Assembly (NCBI GenBank): GCA_963921795.1
Contig: OY997652.1
Location: 55,611,838-55,675,837, forward strand
Direction: 5' to 3'
Length of the DNA: 64,000 nucleotides
Origin: Nannobrachium achirus
Lineage: Eukaryota > Chordata > Actinopteri > Myctophiformes > Myctophidae
Shown here: positions 19,612-31,799 of the stretch, in pieces
How the letters are laid out: every line of letters starts with the position of its first letter
Numbering within the stretch: position 1 is the stretch's first letter
The notes under the pieces: generated by a model
Databases searched by the model: none
Told to the model about the DNA's origin: nothing
What the model saw: only the letters and a program-made list of their open reading frames with translations
Translations under genes and position numbers: made by a program

Positions 19612-22600
19612 GCCTATAAGGCGAGCACACTTTAGATGTTGTCATTATTTATCTATCAGTCATATCATACTGTAGACGGGAACTTCGGTTCCTTTCTACT
19701 CCTACATACTTAGTGAGAAAATGAAAATAAAAACATCAATGTGTTCAGTTTACAGTGGCGAAGTGTGCTATTATTGTGGGCTCGCCTATAAGGCGAGCAC
19801 ACTTTAGATATTGTCATTATTTCTATACTAGGCAGGCAGTCAGTGCAAGTATCAAAAAACTTCGGTTCCTTTCTACTCCTACATACTTAGTGAGAAAATG
19901 AAAATAAAAACATCAATGTGTTCAGTTTACAGTGGCGAAGTGTGCTATTACTTTTTACAGCAATCGGCCAAATGGTGGCGCTGTAGGAAGCCTTCGAAAG
20001 TGCGAACTTTGAACAGGTATAGCTCATGCTGTGTTTGAGGTACAGGCATGAAACCTGTATACACGTATGCGTCTCCTCATGCCGAACAACTTTTAGCCTC
20101 TGACTTTTGACCTCTGACCTTTAGATCTCCCACAATTCGGAATTATATGAAAAACAGTAAAAATCTATCTCCTCCTGGGTTTTTTTCGATACGCGCACAA
20201 AACTTTTTTCACATGAACTTTGGACCAATACGGTCAAACTAATCTCGGCGGATTTCTTTTAAAGTGAAATATATTTTTTTAATAATTCAATAAATATTGC
20301 AGTTTTATGCAAATTATTCTTCGGCCTCTAAATCATACATGCAAAGTTACACGTTCATGGCATTTGGCAAAGATGTAGAGGGTTAGTCAAGGTATCACTG
20401 AAACCAATTTTATTCCAATCGGCCAAAGGGGGGCGCTATACGAAGCGTCTGAAAATTCAAACTTCAAACGGGCATAAGTCATGACTCGTTTCGTTTGAAG
20501 ACATGCAACTTGTTACACGCGTGCTTTGACTCAAGCGGAAGACATCTGTGTCGTTGTTAAGTAAGCTCCGCCCTTCGATTTTCCGCCACTTTGAGCAGTT
20601 TGTAAAACGCGTAAACCCGCTTTTATTCTGGAATTTTCGCGTCACGTGCACAAAACTTTTTTTACGTGAACTTTGGACCGATATCTAAAGATCTGTCAGA
20701 TCGGATTTCTTTAACATTGAAACATGCTTTTTTAAATAATTCAAACAATATTGCATTTTTATGCAAATTATTCTTCTGCCTCTAAAACATACAAGCAAAG
20801 TCACATTTTCATGACAAAATAGTGTAGAGGGTTAGTTCAAATATCACTGAAACCAATCTTACCCCAAATGGCCAAAGGGGGGCGCTATATAATTTTGAGC
20901 AGTTTGTAAAACGCTTAAACCCGTTTTTATTCTAGGATTTTTTTTGCAATTTGCATGAAACATTCTACACGCAATCTAAGGACCTTTATCTAACATGCCT
21001 ATGAAGTGCACACAAAAAAATTATAAAATAATAATAATAAATATAGCTGCAAGCAGCGATAAAGTGTCCAAAGCCAAAAACACCTCAAATCATGAACACA
21101 GCCTGGGATGTGCGTGAAATCTTGCAAGCACATTCCCAATAGGTCAAGGAACAGATACCAACCTTCTCACATTGGCCTGTTATAGCGCCACCAGCGGGTC
21201 AACTTTTGCACAACACATTTTTGGAACAAAATGGACCAATCTTTGACGTCAGTAACGTCAAAGAGAGCACTGCCTGCGATCTTGACATTTTGTGCTTTTA
21301 TAGCCATTGTTTTCCGGCTTGAAGCGAGCCCACAATTGTTTCGAAGGAACAATATTTTTCTAGTTTTCTATAGCAATCGGCCAAATGGTGGCGCTGTAGG
21401 AAGCCTTCGAAAGTGCGAACTTTGAACAGGTATAGCTCATGCTGTGTTTGAGTTACAGTCATGAAACCTGTATACACGTATGCGTCTCCTCATGCCGAAC
21501 AACTTTTACCCTCTAACTTTTGACCTCTGACCTTTAGGTCTCCCACAATTCGGAATTATATGAAAAACAGTAAAAATCTATCTCCTCCTGGGTTTTTTTC
21601 GATACGCGCACAAAACTTTTTTCACATAAACTTTGGACCAATACGGTCAAACTAATCTCGGCGGATTTCTTTTAAAGTGAAATATAATTTTTTAATAATT
21701 CTATCAATATTGCGGTTTTATGCAAATTATTCTTCTGCCTCTAAATCATACATGCAAAGTTACACGTTCATGGCATTTGGCAAAGATGTGGAGGGTTAGT
21801 CAAAGTATCACTGAAACCAATTTTATTCCAATCGGCCAAAGGGGGGCGCTATACGAAGCGTTTGAAAATTCAAACTTCAAACGGGCATAAGTCATGACTC
21901 GTTTCGTTTGAAGACATGCAACTTGTTACACGCGTGCTTTGACTCAAGCGGAAGACATCTGTGTCGTTGTTAAGTAAGCTCCGCCCTTTGATTTTCCGCC
22001 ATTTTGAGCAGTTTGTAAAACGCGTAAACCCGCTTTTATTCTGGAATTTTCGCTCCACGTGCACAAAACTTTTTTTACGTGAACTTTGGACCGATATCTA
22101 AAGATCTGTCAGATCGGATTTCTTTAAAATTGAAACATGCTTTTTAAAATAAATTCAATGAATATTGCAGTTTTATGCAAATTATTCTTCTGCCTCTAAA
22201 TCATACATGCAAAGTAACATGTTCATGGCATTTGGCAAAGATGTAGAGTGTTAGTCCAAATATCACTAAAACCAATCTTACCCCAATTGGCCAAAGGGGG
22301 GCGCTATATCATTTTGAGCAGTTTGTGAAACACTTAAACCCGTTAGGATTTTTTTTTGCAATTTGCATGAAACATTCTACACACAATCTAAGGACCTTTA
22401 TCTAATATGCCTATGAAGTGCACACACACAAAAAAAATAATAATAATGAATATAGCTGCAAGCAGCGATAAAGTGGCCAAAGCCAAAAACACCTCAAATC
22501 ATGAACACAGCCTGCAATGTGCGTGAAATCTTGCAAGCACATTCCCAATAGGTCAAGGAACAGATACCACCCTTCTTACATTGGCCTGTTATAGCGCCAC

Positions 22601-22772
22601 CAGCGGGTCAACTTTTGCACAACACATTTTTGGAACAAAATGGACCAATCTTTGACGTCAGTAACGTCAAAGAGAGCACTGCCTGCGATCTTGACATTTT
22701 GTACTTTTATAGCCATTGTTTTCTGGCTTGAAGCGAGCCCACAATTGTTTCGAAGGAACAATATTTTTCTAG
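19612..22772 (+). mobile_element. Second Helitron-like family (TTGTGGGCTCGCC ends)
   Basis: The 5' end A/TTGTGGGCTCGCC has a CTCGCCTATAAGGCGAG hairpin and is tandemly doubled (19612 and 19774). The 3' end has a TTGTTTCGAAGGAACAA hairpin, then TATTTTTCTAG before T. The 5' sequence TTGTGGGCTCGC recurs inverted just before the 3' hairpin (GCGAGCCCACAA). The insertion splits the LINE tail that resumes at 22773. The interior is dominated by a 1.41-kb tandem duplication, listed separately. Confidence 0.6.
19955..22772 (+). repeat. 1.41-kb tandem duplication (two units)
   Basis: Units 19955-21363 and 21364-22772 are close copies: CAATCGGCCAAATGGTGGCG opens both and AATATTTTTCTAG closes both. Within each, the sub-block GGCCAAAGGGGGGCGCTATA-type is itself repeated. 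A diverged relative lies at 53930-54870. No gene. Confidence 0.9.
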
Positions 22773-22843
22773 TTTTATTTGACACTTGCTTTGGCAATAT
22801 AAACATGTCTTCTCATGCCAATAAAGCTCCTTTGAATTGAATT
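22773..22843 (+). mobile_element. LINE 3' tail (TTGAATTGAATTG end)
   Basis: TTTGACACTTGCTTTGGCAA...CCAATAAAGCTCCTTTGAATTGAATTG is the standard 3' tail of a common fish L2/CR1-like LINE. Its upstream part lies before the 19612 insertion. Confidence 0.65.
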
Positions 22844-23699
22844 GATATAGGCCTACAAATAAACAGATTTGTGTATTTCATGGAAGCGAATGTTGTATGA
22901 TTCTAGCTAGCAAACCTTTTCCCTTCAGAACGCTGGTTGATCATGTCAAACGTCATCTTCTCCATTCTCCACTCTTCTGGGATGTCACCATGAAGTCACA
23001 GTTGGCTTGTGTTGTGTGATATGCATTAATGTTTTTACAAATAGGCCTGTCAACAACTCAACCCACTCCAGAATAGACATAATACACATTAGCCCACCTA
23101 TTATGTGCATCCTATGCTGTGTTCATTTCACTATATCACTGTAAATCATCGATTTAATCCTAATCAAGGCAATATAAATATCCATTCATATTTAATGCTC
23201 ATTTAATCATTAAATCCTAAACTGTCACGTCAAAACAATGAATACATTTGGCTTTAATAGATACAAAAACAAACTGGATTAATTGAAAATGACAAGTGTT
23301 TAAAAGCATTCCTTCAAAGCATCATTGGGAACATTCCTTATCTCAATAACACAATATACAGTACAACATTTGAAACCCTCAACAGTTAAAAAAAAGGCAT
23401 GGACAAGTCAAAGAAAAGTGTGTATAAATATTTTATTGCAATAAATATGATGAGGAGATCTCGACCCTCACATCTGGCTTCATTGGTCCTGCATGGACGT
23501 ACAGTACAGGTCTGAAAGACAGAAAACAATTGCATTCACAGATACAACACAACAGCGAAGAGCTTTTATTTCAATTATAATCAATGTTGTGTTGTCACAA
23601 GTGAAAATAACTTTTACTTAGTTGTAACAAGAGTAGTAGTCACCATACAGTAAAAGATCGTAGCTAACAATGCTAATTAGCTAGCATGAGAGTTTTACC

Positions 23700-23736
<37 letters not shown>

Positions 23737-24080
23737 GAGTCGTGCTGCTTCTCTGGGGAGTTTGCTGAGTTTAGGATATGTTAAGGATGTCATCAATACT
23801 ATTAACTGGTGTAGATAGAATAAAAACATCGAAGATAGCGGTGGCTTGCATATCAAGAGACCATGACCGCACCGCACCATCTAGCTGACAGCTGGAAAAA
23901 AAAACCTCCGTTGGTTTAACCCTTTCAGTTCATTGTCATAATCTTTTACTGCAGCGCTGGGCAGTGTTGCCAAAATTTGTGAGAGAAATAAGCAAAACAA
24001 GCCAACTCTTGCAATATAAATAAGCAAAAAAACAAGATAGTTTAGGTAAATAAATTGACTTGGCAACACGTTTATATGCA
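22844..24080. other. No gene recognised; (TTG)n
   Basis: No convincing ORF, RNA gene or element end. A (TTG)n microsatellite lies at 23699-23736. Confidence 0.5.
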
Positions 24081-24149
24081 TGCCTGACAGAGAGAACCCG
24101 GAAGTTCCATTTCGACTTGGGGGCGGGGCCTCCCTCCTGCAATCGGCCA

Positions 24150-24600
24150 GGAATGTTGTCTATATATGGAGATAGTCCAGTCCATCATGTCATATGGGAC
24201 TACCGTCATAGAAAGTAGCCATTGTTAGGCCGGAGTCATTGGCTGTCTAAACATGGAGATGTGGATAACACTATATATGGAGATAGTCTAGTCCAATATG
24301 TCATATGGGACTACCGTCATAGAGAGTAGCCATTGTTAATCCGGAGTCAATGGCTGACTGTCTGTACAGGAAGTGATGTCACATGACATACTTTTTATGC
24401 CCATATATGAGTCCTAACATGGAGATGTGGATAACATTATATATGGAGATAGTCTAGTCCAATATGTCATATGGAACTACCGTCATAGACACAGCCATTG
24501 ACTCCGGCCTAACAATGGCTACTGTCTATGACGGTAGTCCCATTATGACATGATGGACTGGACTATCTCCATATATAGTGTTCTCCACATTTCCATGTTT
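24150..24600. repeat. Direct and inverted repeats with TATATGGAGATAGTC
   Basis: Three direct copies of a block containing ATATATGGAGATAGTC(C/T)AG and GGGACTACCGTCATAGA, plus an inverted copy at about 24495-24590. It lies inside H2. The same kind of TCCATATATGG sequence fills the H3-H5 elements. Confidence 0.8.
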
Positions 24601-25425
24601 AGGCCCCATCGCTCACACCCTCGATGGGGTTGGCGATAGGGCCTTTCTGTGTGGAGTTTGCATGTTTCCCCGTGTCTCCTAGGGTTGATACCCTCACAAA
24701 AACATGAACAAACTCCCCCCAGAATGATAACAACTAGAATCGTCAGAGAAACACTGTGGTTGGCCAGATAGTCAAGAATTGGCGCGACCTCGCCCTTTAG
24801 GGCGAGGTCGCATGTCACCCTGAGGTGTCTTACTAGTAATATTTTAACTGGGGACCCCCCCCCCCCCCCCACCCTGACAAGCACTTGGAGTTGGAGTTTC
24901 ACAATATCTGCCTCTAATATTTGACAATTTGTCCAATGTTTAATTTGTCATTTTAGAGGTATTAAACAGTCCTCAAATTGTCACTTTAGAAATGTCCAGA
25001 TACCCTCTATACACTTAAACTTTATGTTGGTTTGTTTACTGTTGAGTGATAAAACAATGTTGCACATTAAGTTAATCACGGTGATTAAGTTAATCACCGT
25101 GCAGAGGATGTTAAAGAGGCAGGGGCTGAAATTTCTGTGGAAATATTGAAAATGGCAGACCTCCAAGCTCACAACACGTACTTGTATTATATATCGACAA
25201 TTTTAAAACACAGGCCTAAGCCTGAAGTGGTTTTGTAACCAATCAAAATCTACAAAGTAACTATAACCAAAGTTTTCAAACACTTTAATATTTGCCTCCA
25301 AGATGTAGTGGAGTAGAAGTAAAAGTATTTAGAATTGGAAATACTCCAGTAAAGTACACATTCTGGGTACGCATTATTACATTAACCATTATTACTTGAA
25401 ACATTATTTTATGCTTTAGCTAATG

Positions 25426-25484
25426 AAAAATAGCAGATCTACAAGCTCACAGCGCGCTGCAAGCTTGTATATCAGCTATTTTTT
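25426..25484. repeat. Recurrent hairpin (duplicon A)
   Basis: AAAATAGCAGATCTACAAGC is followed by CTCACAGCGCGCTG and the inverse. The paralogous copy is 45271-45329. Confidence 0.85.
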
Positions 25485-25615
25485 GAAAAATCATGACAAT
25501 TTGAACAAGTCTTTGAATATATTGACAAGATTATCGTCGTTGTAGGGTGGAAACCTTTTATGTCCAAAACCGTTTTTTTTTTTTTTTTTTTTATTTATCA
25601 TTTTTAAAATGATTT

Positions 25616-25694
25616 AGTGAAAACAGCCGATCTACAAGCACACAACACCTCTCACCGCGAGGCGTTGTGTGCTTGCAGATCTGCTGTTTTAACT
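25616..25694. repeat. Recurrent 79-bp hairpin (duplicon A)
   Basis: AGTGAAAACAGCCGATCTAC and the inverse enclose an AACGCC/GGCGTT-type inner stem. Copies occur at 41064-41142, 45432-45510 and 51796-51872. Confidence 0.85.
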
Positions 25695-26808
25695 GCTTTT
25701 GTGCGCCTTGTACGATGAAGCAGGGCTTTACTTTGCGAAAGAACATACAAATTTGAAACTTGGAGATACAAGGTTTCCACCTGACAACGACGTTATGTAA
25801 ATGTATTCTAAGTCCTTCTTCTAAATCAGTGGTTCTCAAACGTATATGTATTTGTTGTTCCAGGAACCCCCCAGAAGCAAATATTTGAGTTACAAATGTT
25901 CGCTTTTAAAAAGATATATTCAAAGATTGGGTGTGTCCACTACCTTTTTTCACTGACGAAAACAAAAACTAAGCTATGATGACTAAAACTGACTAAATAT
26001 ATTGACAATTTTGTCAACAAATAAAAAATGTTAGGGAGGGGCTAGTGGAGAAGAGATCCAGTAGAACTAAAATACATACTGTAGAAAGGTCTTTTTTCAG
26101 CATGCAACCAAGTGTAAAATCAGGCATAAGGCCCCATCAAGGGCCGCCAAAATACATTTTATCGACAAAATCAACTGGTCTAGAATAACACTGAAACATT
26201 TGAGATGACTAAAATGTGACTAAAACTAAAATACATTTTATTCAAAAGACCAGTGATATGGAATCAGCTCCTGAGAAACATTTGCATTGACTAAGACTAA
26301 AACTTGCTAAAAATAAACAGTGGTCAACAGTAGTAAAATGTGATTAAAACCCTTCTAATTTCAAAGCCATCACTGTGACTTTCAGGATTCCACTTTTCCT
26401 GTGTGCCAACGGCTACTATCATACCATATGACAGTGTCAAAGTGAATTGTAAGAATACAATTAATTAACTAATGTGTAGCATGATGGTTTACAGGAGCAG
26501 GTAAGAGTTGAATAATGATAATATGTGTGCAATTCTGGGAAATAGCAATAATAATGGAACAAATACACAGAATAATGAGTTTTATTCATTTCAATACATT
26601 ATGTGAAACATTGTGAACTAAGCAGTGATATGGAATCAGCTCCTGAGAAACATTTGCAAGACGATCAATACAAACATAAATCCTTATTTGTCATGTATAA
26701 ATCTGTGTTCAAGTAGGCTACCATGATACCATGATAAAAGCAGTTCATGAGACATCTTTGAACACAAACACACACAGCACATAATTATACTAGTACTGAC
26801 ATTTCAAT

Positions 26809-27138
26809 TAGAGTTCTCAAATTCTGCCCGAACCCGACCATACCCGAACCCGACCCGACATTTAGGGTAGGGTAGGGCCTAAAATGTATGCTAATTAGTC
26901 GGGCCGGGTAGGGCTCGGGCTCAATGAAAAAAGAAAAGATATTTTTATTATTATTTCATTACTATTACTCTGTGATAGAGTAATGAGAACCCGACCATAC
27001 CCGAACCCGACCCGACATTTAGGGTAGGGTAGGGCCTAAAATTTATGCTAACTAGTAGGGCCGGGTAGGGCCTCGGGCCTGCCCAGTTAGGGCCCAGTTA
27101 GGGCCGGGCCTTCATTTTCAGGCCTGTTGAGAACTCTA
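26809..27138. mobile_element. hAT-type MITE (copy 2)
   Basis: Same TAGAGTTCTCAA/TTGAGAACTCTA ends as 6997-7279. The flanking octamers ATTTCAAT and AGTTCAAT match at 7 of 8 positions. It is longer because of internal duplication of the CCCGACC/GGGTAGGG block. Absent from duplicon B. Confidence 0.85.
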
Positions 27139-27147
27139 AGTTCAATT

Positions 27148-28145
27148 GACCGATCGCTATGCCCCTCCTAAAGCCGTGCTTGCCCAATGCCACGTTTAGC
27201 GACAGGTTACTAAGGCGGGTGCCTTGGCAAGCTGCCATGGCGGCGTGCAGCAATAGCACCCAGCTGCAGACTAACCTGCCACAAACGTCCAGGAAGAAAA
27301 CAATAGCATATACTAAAGTCAGATTAACATACAGTACACAAGTGTTACCAGTTATATTTTCTCATGAAGTGCTCCTAAATTATTCCCGTGGGTTTGTGTA
27401 GGTCAGTGCAATCCGTTCTGTTTTTGTTTCAGTGTTTGTGACACGGAAGCGAGTGGGTGGGACGTTCGCGAACGAATCAAGTCTTTTGAACGGCTCTTTG
27501 AAATGAACGATATGATTCGGTTCACAGTAGGGAGCCGTTCCTTTCTATGAACAGTGGTGGGAAAAGTACTACATTTCTTTACTTAGGTAAACATATCAAT
27601 ACTGCAATCAAGTTTGGAATGTTATTAATGTACTAGAGTAAAAGTAAAATAGTATTGGTATCAAAATGTACTTAAAGTACCAATATTAGAACGTACTCAT
27701 TATGCAGAATGTCCTGTTTCACAGGTTCTCTAATGAGTAAAATGTAGAAAAATCATTTGCAAATAGCTGATCTACAAGCTCACAATGCATCGCAACGTGA
27801 CACATTGTGAGCTTGTAGATCACCTATTTTCAAATGCCAGAAATGTATCCAATGGCCAAAATGTACAGGCCTATTTGGGTGGAAGTGATTTACAATCATA
27901 ATCAAAATCTACAAAGTAACCAGTAACTAAAATGAGCCAGTCTTTTGAACGGCTCTTTGAAAGGAACGGATCTCAGAGATCCGGTTCACTTCAAAGAACC
28001 ATAAATCCCATCTCTATCTAGCAGCCAGACTAGCGGTACACCGATGCGCGCCGCCATGGCAGCTTGCCAAGTCTGCTGCGTTAGTAACCTGTTGCTAACT
28101 TGGCATTGGACGAGGACGGCTTTAGGAGGGGCATAGCGATCGGCT
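27148..28145. mobile_element. 1-kb TIR element at the end of GIMAP A
   Basis: Inverted ends of more than 100 bp (27148-27260 and 28020-28145) share CCGATCGCTATGCCCCTCCT and AAGCTGCCATGGCGGCG. A direct AATT flanks both sides. The corresponding point in duplicon B (about 46548) is uninterrupted. It contains a nested AAGTACTT-rich hAT-like piece, the TTTTGAACGGCTCTTTGAAA inverted pair and a copy of the recurrent hairpin (27757-27834). Superfamily not determined. Confidence 0.75.
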
Positions 28146-29065
28146 AATTGCTGTTGCCGGTGTGAGATTACAACACTGCAAGTGCCCTTTATACATGACA
28201 AATCCAACTATGAGAGAAGCAACTCCCAATAGGATTAATGGAACTCCTACATAAAGGCCTATCCCTTCTACCATTACCGTAATGATAATTCCGGCGATAA
28301 ACAGCAGTAACCCCAGCACAAACGCAAATTTCCCACCACCCAACCTCATTCTCTTCTCATCTCGCCTCATTCTCTCCTCATCTAGCCACCTTTGCCTTTC
28401 CTCCGCTTTCTCTCTCTCCTCCTCGCGTACCCTCTTCTCCTCCTCCTCCCGCAGCTTCTGCTGAGCCTCCTTGAACATCTCGTTGGTGTAGTGCTCCCCG
28501 TGGTTGTCGTCGACCATTTTCCTGATCATCTCGATGAGGTCTTTGACCTGTTGGCGGTCGTCTCTGTCGCTGTTGTTGAAGGCGTGGTAACGGCCTCCAA
28601 ACTTGTTGACGATCCTCTGTATTTCCTTGCACTCCCTAATAGCCTCTTTAGGACGGTGTTGCTCTTTGCACGTGAACAGCACAATGCTGTACAGGGAGGC
28701 GTCCTCTCCAAAGTTCTCCTCGATCCATTTAACGGCATTCTGCTCCTCTTTGGTGAACCTCACCCCCAGCCTTATCACCAGCAGGAAGGCGTGAGGCCCT
28801 GGGACGGACTTCTTAACACACTCCCCTATGATTGACTTCAGGTCTTCATTGCTTATTCCTGTGTCAAACAGGCCTGGTGAATCAATGACATGCACCGTTG
28901 TCCCGTCCACTTCCCCGCGGTATTTAGTACACGTTTTGGTCACAGATATTGTATTACCGCCCACTTTACAGTCATTTGTTCCAAGGATTGTGTTCACTGA
29001 CGAACTCTTCCCTGAGCCAGTCTTGCCCACCAGGACTATCCTCAGCTCTCCTAACACATCTGAAC
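28122..29065 (-). CDS. GIMAP/AIG1-family GTPase, copy A (AIG1-domain exon)
   Basis: GIMAP proteins are membrane-anchored GTPases, in vertebrates mostly of immune cells. The exon carries G1 GKTGSGKSS (29027-29001), G3 DSPGLFDT (28883-28860) and the AIG1 core. A Glu/Arg-rich coiled coil (about 28472-28338) and two C-terminal hydrophobic segments (28328-28266, 28256-28191) follow, as in tail-anchored GIMAPs. I start the exon at a splice acceptor, CTCTGCTTTTGCAG; the open frame upstream has no ATG and is intronic. The 5' exon(s) are not identified. From 28145 the last seven codons and the stop lie in an inserted transposon, replacing the C-terminus seen in copy B. No frameshifts; intact but possibly altered at the tail. 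Confidence 0.9.
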
Positions 29066-30255
29066 CTGCAAAAGCAGAGATAAAATGAATGTAGCTGGTA
29101 GTGATAGGGGAGAGCGGGGTAAACTGAGACACTGGGTAAACCGAGACGGTAACACTTTATAATAACTATTCGTTATAAGTAGTTAATAAACTATTAGTTA
29201 ATGAGTTATTAATGCCTTGTTAAGCATTTGTTATTAGTTTTCTTAAGGATTATTAAGAAGGCCCTATATCCAGTTAATGGATACTTTTTATAAAACATTT
29301 ATTAATGTCTTTTTCAATATTTGTTAACAGTTAAGGAGTTATAAGTTATGCCTTATAAATATGTAATGGATTATGAACAAGCTATTAGTAAATCACTTAC
29401 TAATAGCTAGTTAAGTATTTGTTAATAGTTTATATGTAACTATTCCTAATTTACTCATAAGGAGTAGTCGCAAATTTACTCATGAGGAGTAGTCGCAACT
29501 TTAGAATAACGTCCCAATAGCACATATAAAAATATTTGATTAACATCTACTAATATAAGAGACACTTTACAACAGTGGTACAGAAAATGTGATTTTATTA
29601 TTTCCAAAATACACAATGAATGAATGGATGGTGTCTAAAATAACATTAATAACCAGTAAGACTCCCTAATCGGGAGATAAGCGACCGTTGGTCGCTTATC
29701 TCACCAGTAAGACTCCCTAATCGGGATATCACAACCTCCACCTCTCACGTCATACGGGTAGCCATAGTTACACCTGGAATGTTGAATCTCCATATATGGA
29801 GATAACCTACGCATCACACAAAGTCTGACCTCACCAGCCCATACTTGGGCATGGACGACTTATATCTCCATATACGGAGATGGCCATATATGGAGATACG
29901 ATGACATCACAGAGTCCACAGCTGATGATGTGGCGTGATGTCATACAATACACAAACAAGCCCTATATAAAGGGGCAATTCTCACCAGGGAAGAGAGCAT
30001 TGCCTGGAATGTTGAATCTCCATATATGGAGATAACCTACGCATCACACAAAGTCTGACCTCACCAGCCCATACTTGGGCATGGACGACTTATATCTCCA
30101 TATACGGAGATGGCCATATATGGAGATACGATGACATCACAGAGTCCACGGCTGATGATGTGGCGTGATGTCATACAATAAACAAACAAGCCCTATATAC
30201 TGATGCGATACGATGACATCACAGAGTCCACAGCTGATGATGTGGCGTGATGTCA

Positions 30256-31046
30256 TTGCGACCGTAAGGTCGCAGTTTAGTATGAAAACCTCCACCGGCC
30301 GTCCGTCGGTCACACGTGCGGTCGACCGCACGTCACACGTGCGGTCGACGTGTGATGAGGTCACGATGAGTCATCTATGCCCAAATATAGATTTCTAGGT
30401 CAGATGGCCCATAGAGTTTGTGATGTCAAACCTAGCAACCCAATATAAACAAACCTGATGTCAGACCTGAAGTATCCTTTTATACCCATATATGGAGATA
30501 CAGAGATCTCCATATATGGGCATATTAGAAAGCCCATATATGGGCATATACGGATGACATCAGGGATATCCATATATGGGCATAAAAGGGACAAGGGCTT
30601 ACAGTTAAGAGATCTCCATATATGGGCATATCAGAAAGCCCATATATGTTCATATACTGATGACATCAGGAATATCCATATATGGGCATAAAAGGGACAA
30701 GGACTTACAGTTAAGAGATCTCCATATATGGGCATAAAGGGACAAGGACTGTTACAGTAGATATAGAGATGTCCATATATGGGCATAAATGAACAAGGAC
30801 TGACAAACACTGAGATCTCCATATAACCTATGGGAATATAAGGGACGAGGACTGTCAGCTTGTAGACCTATTTTCTAAATATTGTTGTACATTAAAAACT
30901 TGAAATGGGTCGTTCTGCATAGTACTTGGGATTTGTTGATGTAAATGTTCACATAGAGTGTAATAATTGGTAAAACAAACTTTTGGCCTATTTGTGGAGA
31001 TAAGCGACCAACGGTCGCTTATCTCCCGATTAGGGAGTCTTACTGG
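30256..31046 (+). mobile_element. Helitron-like element H4
   Basis: It starts TTGCGACCGTAAGGTCGC after A30255 and ends CTTACTGG before T31047, with the hairpin GGAGATAAGCGACC/inverse upstream. The uninterrupted host sequence GATGTCATACAATAAAC is present at 30167-30183. Excising H4 rebuilds it exactly, with no target duplication. Confidence 0.85.
30506..30720 (+). repeat. 106-bp tandem repeat (two units)
   Basis: Each unit runs from GATCTCCATATATGGGCATA to GGACAAGG(G/A)CTTACAGTTAAGA. Further partial units follow to 30850. It is part of H4. Confidence 0.8.
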
Positions 31047-31799
31047 TACAATAAACAAACAAGCCCTATATACTGATGCGGAGATATGAGCAGGGCAAAG
31101 GTGTGACGTGTGACGTGTGACCGACCGACCGACCGACCGACCGACCGACCGACCGACGGACGGACGGCCAGTGGAGGTTTTCATAGTAAACTGCTCCCTG
31201 ACGGTCGCAATAAACATGAGGATATGGAGGAAGGGCATAAACAAAATCGTAGCTGTTCTTATCCTTATACTGGGATACAGCAAAAAAAGAAAGAAAATAA
31301 AAGAAGAAAAGGTAGGACTGCTAGTTATAGATTTAGCACAATTCAAATAAATGGATTAATGTGGACAAATTGCACATATAGGTGCACTTATTTATGCTTT
31401 CACACACTTAGCTTAAAACACCTCAATCAAGGAATTGTAAAGAAATAAACAGCTCCCTTCTCCCTGGAATTAGCCATGAATTCAACCCATTCACTTACAC
31501 TAAAAAAAAAAGAAAAAAAGAAAAAGCTAACATAGCTTGCTTGCAAACAGGCTGGGTCCTGCAAGCTCAACCACCACACTTTAGCATAGCAAATATAGAC
31601 AAAAAAACTAACTTTTTAAAGAACATATAAATGAATTCTGACCAACTAAATTGATACAAGATGAATTAATATTGCACAGTATAGACACATAATGAACTTG
31701 TGTGCATAAGGTTTACCATAGCTGCACAGAGAATGGAGTCCTGTATCAACAGCAGTGCCCAAATAAAAGCCTGTACTAAAATAGACAGCTGGGTCCCTA

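Larger units (their letters stand above)
18697..24836 (+). mobile_element. Helitron-like element H2 (6.1 kb)
   Basis: It starts TCGCGACCGAAGGTCGC after A18696 and ends CTTACTAG before T24837, with a perfect 28-bp palindrome (GCGACCTCGCCC-TTTA-inverse, 24784-24811) just upstream of the end. Duplicon B has the uninterrupted site at 44505-44520 (AAAACAA/TAATATTTT). Removing H2 restores that sequence with a single substitution and no duplicated bases. TC...CTRR ends, a 3' hairpin and an A/T target without duplication are the Helitron signature. It carries no helicase ORF. Its body holds a (TCCT)n run at 18745-18774 and several nested repeats. Confidence 0.8.
29653..31210 (-). mobile_element. Helitron-like element H5
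   Basis: 5' end (minus) TTGCGACCGTCAGGG at 31210; 3' end CTTACTGG at 29653, flanked by A and T. The (CCGT)n-type run lies at 31117-31157. The 3' terminus is present twice (29653-29703 and from 29704). H4 is nested within it. Confidence 0.7.

Noticed and set aside
28392-28835. 147-codon plus-strand frame opposite GIMAP A (and its twin at 46801-47244)
   Set aside because: Antisense shadow of the conserved AIG1 exon; no independent features.
29066-29132. Extended N-terminus of GIMAP A from the open frame
   Set aside because: No ATG, and a clear splice acceptor precedes the conserved part; the extension is intronic.
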